A stretch of DNA of 64,000 nt from CALLMM01 sp964429855 (GTDB lineage: Bacteria; Armatimonadota; Chthonomonadetes; Chthonomonadales; CAJBBX01), in contig CAYSDM010000013.1 of assembly GCA_964429855.1 (NCBI GenBank), positions 1 through 64,000 of the forward strand. The letters run 5' to 3'. Position numbers and translations under genes: made by a program. Every line of letters begins with the position of its first letter. Within the stretch, counting starts at the first letter, position 1. Positions 61,740-64,000 of this stretch are shown here, one piece after another. A model generated the notes under the pieces. The model had not been told where the DNA came from. It was given only the letters and a program-made list of their open reading frames with translations, and searched no databases.

Positions 61740-62813
61740 ATGAGAATGTCGAAGCGGGAACGTGTTCTGCGCGCGATGAACTTTCAGGAAGTGGATCGCG
61801 TGCCGGTATACGATATATTGCAGAACGACGCTATCATCGAACACTTTTCGGGCGAACGCTTTTCTCCCGGAAATGGAGCGCGCATCACCGGATTAGCCTG
61901 TGGTCGCGCGCTCGATATGACACGCATGGCGGACGGACCTATTGAGAACCCGCGCACGTTCCAGTCAGAAGATGGAACGGTTCACCGGCAGGAGAGATGG
62001 ACTTCCTGGATCGTTTCACGACCCTTTCAGGATCTGGATGGGCTGGTAGAGTGGATAAAAAAAGAGATCATGCGGACCAACCAGATCGTTTACGACCGCG
62101 CGTTTGCAGAGCAGTTTCATGCTTATGTATGTGAGAGACTGGATCGCTTTCGGGAAGGCGATTCGCATCATGATCCAGCGGTGCTCGTTGTCGAGAGCCT
62201 GCCCGGCTTAACGCACATGTATCACCAGACAGGGCATGAGATGTTCGCCTATCTGATGCAGGATGATCCATCGTTGCTGGAGGAGTGGCTGGAAGCGCTC
62301 TGCCAGGCAGAGCTTCGTCGGGTGAGGATGATCGCCAATCCTCGCTTGATCCCGATTGCGCTGACGGCGGACGATATCGCCTATAAGACCAGCCTGCTCT
62401 TTTCTCCGAAATGGCTGCGCGCCGTATTTCTGCCTCGCTTAAAACGTCTACATGAGGCGTGGCATCATCGGGATACATTCTGCATCTTTCACTCCGACGG
62501 AAACCTGTGGAGCATTCTAGACGATCTTCTGGAGACGGGAATAGACGGTCTCAATCCGCTTGAAACGCTTGCCGGAATGGACGCTGAGCGACTGCGTACC
62601 GCCTATCCCGGGTTAGTTCTTACCGGGGGAATTGATGTCAGTCAGCTTTTAACCTACGGCACTCCGGAAGAGGTGCGTGAGACCTGTCTGAATGCTATTC
62701 GCGCAACGGAAGGCAGAGGCTACTTCATGGGTTCCACTACCGAACTACACTGGGATGTGAAACTGGAGAACGCTATAGCCATGTTTGAAACGGCGTGGGG
62801 GCAGCCATCCTGA
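61740..62813 (+). CDS. Uroporphyrinogen decarboxylase-family protein (methyltransferase-like)
   Basis: 357 residues; GGAGG lies six bases before the ATG at 61740. The fold is that of URO-D/MtaA-type proteins: opening MSKRERVLRAMNFQEVDRVPV, then ADDIAYKTSLLFSP (about 205-218), HSDGNLWSILDDLLETGIDGLNPLE (about 248-272) and LTGGIDV. True HemE has an RQAGR motif near the N terminus, which is missing here, so a corrinoid methyltransferase or other non-haem role is more likely. Such paralogues are abundant in Armatimonadota. Partner corrinoid protein genes are not seen nearby. Confidence 0.78.
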   Translation: MRMSKRERVLRAMNFQEVDRVPVYDILQNDAIIEHFSGERFSPGNGARITGLACGRALDMTRMADGPIENPRTFQSEDGTVHRQERWTSWIVSRPFQDLDGLVEWIKKEIMRTNQIVYDRAFAEQFHAYVCERLDRFREGDSHHDPAVLVVESLPGLTHMYHQTGHEMFAYLMQDDPSLLEEWLEALCQAELRRVRMIANPRLIPIALTADDIAYKTSLLFSPKWLRAVFLPRLKRLHEAWHHRDTFCIFHSDGNLWSILDDLLETGIDGLNPLETLAGMDAERLRTAYPGLVLTGGIDVSQLLTYGTPEEVRETCLNAIRATEGRGYFMGSTTELHWDVKLENAIAMFETAWGQPS

Positions 62814-62820
62814 AGATCAT

Positions 62821-62869
62821 AGGATCTGGAAGGGGCGCTTCTCTCTACGTCCCTTCCAGAGTGAGAGGA
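62821..62869 (+). terminator. Possible terminator hairpin after the UroD-family gene
   Basis: CTGGAAGGG (62826-62834) pairs with CCCTTCCAG (62851-62859), and GGATC/GATCC can close an outer stem. No direct T run follows, so function is uncertain. The remaining bases to 63020 show no gene. Confidence 0.4.
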
Positions 62870-63022
62870 TCCACATCTTACGTATTTTTGAAACGCAATT
62901 TTCCCCGGCTCGTAGTGTCTGCTGAACAGTAAATAACTGCCTGTCTCTTCCCTAAAATAATCCAACTCAAGCCTCCCATGGCTTTCGCTGTAAAATCACT
63001 TTGTGAAAAAATGTCTTAACCC

Positions 63023-63066
63023 TTGCGATGCTGATAAATTGCCGGGTATTATTGAATAAACGTTTA
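63023..63066 (+). promoter_or_regulatory. TetR promoter with adjacent palindrome
   Basis: TTGCGA (63023-63028) and TATTAT (63047-63052) are 18 bases apart. Directly after lies the 10-bp palindrome TAAACGTTTA (63057-63066), at the expected start site, which suits autorepression by the following TetR protein. Confidence 0.55.
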
Positions 63067-63086
63067 ATAAATAAGGACGTGCAGTG

Positions 63087-63707
63087 ATGACAGCCGAATC
63101 CATTGGAACCAGGCGTCAACAGGCGGAAGAGAGACGCGCTCAGATTCTTGATGCGGCTTGCCGGGTCTTTTCCGAGAAAGGTTTTGCCGGAGCCTCAATG
63201 CGCGATATTGCCCGCGAAGTCGGGGTTACGGAAGGTCTGCTCTACCACTACTTTGACAGCAAGGAGCAATTGATCCATGCAACATGGAGAGAGCGCTCCT
63301 GGCGGGATTCATTAGAGCGGATTCTATCTGTGGACGACAAGGTACCTCTGTCTACGGTGCTGAAAGAGATGGCGAGCGATTTTCTGCACACGCTCTATAA
63401 GAACAGAGATATGGCGCGAATGTGTGCTGCAGAGATGCAGCGAAACTCAGAACTGGCAAGCCACTACCTGGAAAAGATACAGGATAACCAGAAACTGATC
63501 GTGGAGTTTTTCCGCAAACGTCAATCCCTGGGAGAGATAAAGCCTGAGACCGATGTGGAGATGGCGGCGGGACTGCTCATGGGATTTTCCTACAGCGTCT
63601 TCCTGCTCTATAACCGGGAGAACCAGAAGACATGGGAGCATCTGACAGCGGAGTATGTAAACCGCAGCGTGGATCTGCTCATGCAGGGCATCACCGGAAA
63701 TCTCTGA
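63087..63707 (+). CDS. TetR/AcrR-family regulator
   Basis: 206 residues from the ATG at 63087 (a GTG lies one codon earlier). The N-terminal helix-turn-helix region is typical: RRAQILDAACRVFSEKGFAGASMRDIAREVGVTEGLLYHYFDSKEQLI (about 17-64). The C-terminal ligand domain is all-helical and ends MQGITGNL. TetR proteins usually repress a neighbouring efflux operon, and a TolC-family gene starts 113 bases downstream in the same direction. A palindrome sits at its own promoter. Confidence 0.92.
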   Translation: MTAESIGTRRQQAEERRAQILDAACRVFSEKGFAGASMRDIAREVGVTEGLLYHYFDSKEQLIHATWRERSWRDSLERILSVDDKVPLSTVLKEMASDFLHTLYKNRDMARMCAAEMQRNSELASHYLEKIQDNQKLIVEFFRKRQSLGEIKPETDVEMAAGLLMGFSYSVFLLYNRENQKTWEHLTAEYVNRSVDLLMQGITGNL

Positions 63708-63726
63708 GTCTTTTCTCACAAGCGGC

Positions 63727-63756
63727 TTGACATTATTTAGTCACAGTAGGTAATAT
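63727..63756 (+). promoter_or_regulatory. Promoter of the TolC-family gene at the window edge
   Basis: TTGACA (63727-63732) and TAATAT (63751-63756) are 18 bases apart. A small inverted repeat GAGATT/AATCTC (63769-63774 with 63783-63788) follows in the leader. Confidence 0.7.
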
Positions 63757-63820
63757 CATTCCGATTTTGAGATTTTTTTCACAATCTCGGGGCGGACACA
63801 TGATGAGGAGGAGGATTGGG

Positions 63821-64000
63821 ATGAAAGGTTCCCGAAGACTATCGCCATTTACCGTTGCTGCCGCCGCCCTTGCTATATGTTGGTCCGCATCCTCGTTCGC
63901 ACAGACTAAAACTAATCCATTCACTCCCACCACGCAGCCAGGATCATCCCCTACGGCTCGAAAGCTGACGCTGGATGACGCAGTCAATCTGGCGCTCAGA
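63821..64000 (+). CDS. TolC-family outer-membrane channel, cut by the window end
   Basis: Only the first 60 codons are present. GAGGAGGAGG lies six to nine bases before the ATG. A signal peptide (MKGSRRLSPF...ASSFAQ) is followed by a Thr/Pro-rich spacer and LTLDDAVNLALR, the start of the first TolC-type repeat, comparable to LTLDQAIQIALY of the channel at 36790. With the TetR gene it probably begins a second efflux operon that continues beyond the window. Confidence 0.75.
   Translation, partial: MKGSRRLSPFTVAAAALAICWSASSFAQTKTNPFTPTTQPGSSPTARKLTLDDAVNLALR

Noticed and set aside
1..64000. CRISPR arrays, insertion sequences, prophage or integrase genes
   Set aside because: No regularly spaced repeats, transposase motifs or phage structural genes were found.

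Overview
The window reads as a chromosomal segment of a flagellated, two-membrane (diderm) bacterium. Signs of an outer membrane are three TolC-like channels (one cut by the window edge), beta-barrel proteins ending in Phe, a lipoprotein and Tat-type signals. The mix of DUF1501, DUF1552/DUF1592, PQQ-propeller, DUF6785-type and UroD-family genes with flhA/flhF best fits Armatimonadota, with Planctomycetota-like bacteria as the alternative. This is inferred from gene content only. No rRNA, CRISPR array, phage or transposase is seen. A 10-N run (28637-28646) shows that this is a draft scaffold.

Layout. 1-5.0 kb: a zinc-ribbon membrane protein, then a minus-strand unit of a GH42-like glycoside hydrolase, a PQQ-type propeller and a frame-broken gene. 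5.0-8.4 kb: flhF and flhA, overlapping by 4 bases. 8.6-11.3 kb: glmU-prs behind a clear sigma70-type promoter and a long leader. 11.3-13.6 kb: an odd tRNA-like remnant and a DUF6785-type membrane protein. 13.8-15.6 kb: queF, queD and a TrxR-like ferredoxin reductase. 15.6-24.8 kb: large exported or membrane proteins (DUF1501, beta-barrel, HEFHH multidomain protein, YfhO-like). 25.0-32.1 kb: a fused rhamnulose-1-phosphate aldolase/dehydrogenase, a second class II aldolase, moeA (broken by the N run), a membrane protein and a Gfo/Idh/MocA oxidoreductase. 32.2-38.9 kb: a MarR-controlled MacAB-TolC-like efflux operon with an extra small Gly-rich exported protein. 38.9-43.0 kb: 2Fe-2S ferredoxin, pilT, a PIG-L deacetylase and an M61 peptidase.

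43.0-47.3 kb is one of the two most interesting regions. An ABC exporter with an N-terminal zinc ribbon, an Eis-like acetyltransferase and a DUF1854 protein lie in a row, the gene pair ABC/DUF1854 being known from cyanophycin-linked loci. Upstream is a strong promoter, an unannotated 53-codon ORF whose stop codon lies in the loop of a perfect hairpin, and then an intrinsic terminator just before the ABC gene. This has the architecture of a translation-coupled attenuator of an exporter, similar in layout to bmrB-bmrCD of Bacillus.

47.4-55.5 kb holds the DUF1552/DUF1592 pair, an isochorismatase-like hydrolase, ruvA, hisG and a zinc-ribbon/YARHG/amidase protein. 55.7-60.0 kb is the second highlight: a decaheme cytochrome, an outer-membrane barrel and an octaheme lipoprotein form a complete candidate porin-cytochrome conduit for electron transfer across the outer membrane. 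It is preceded by three AGTACT boxes and followed by a degenerate palindromic repeat and a strong bidirectional terminator. 60.2-64.0 kb: a subtilisin-like protease divergent from a UroD-family protein, then a TetR regulator with a candidate operator and the start of a TolC-family gene cut by the window edge.
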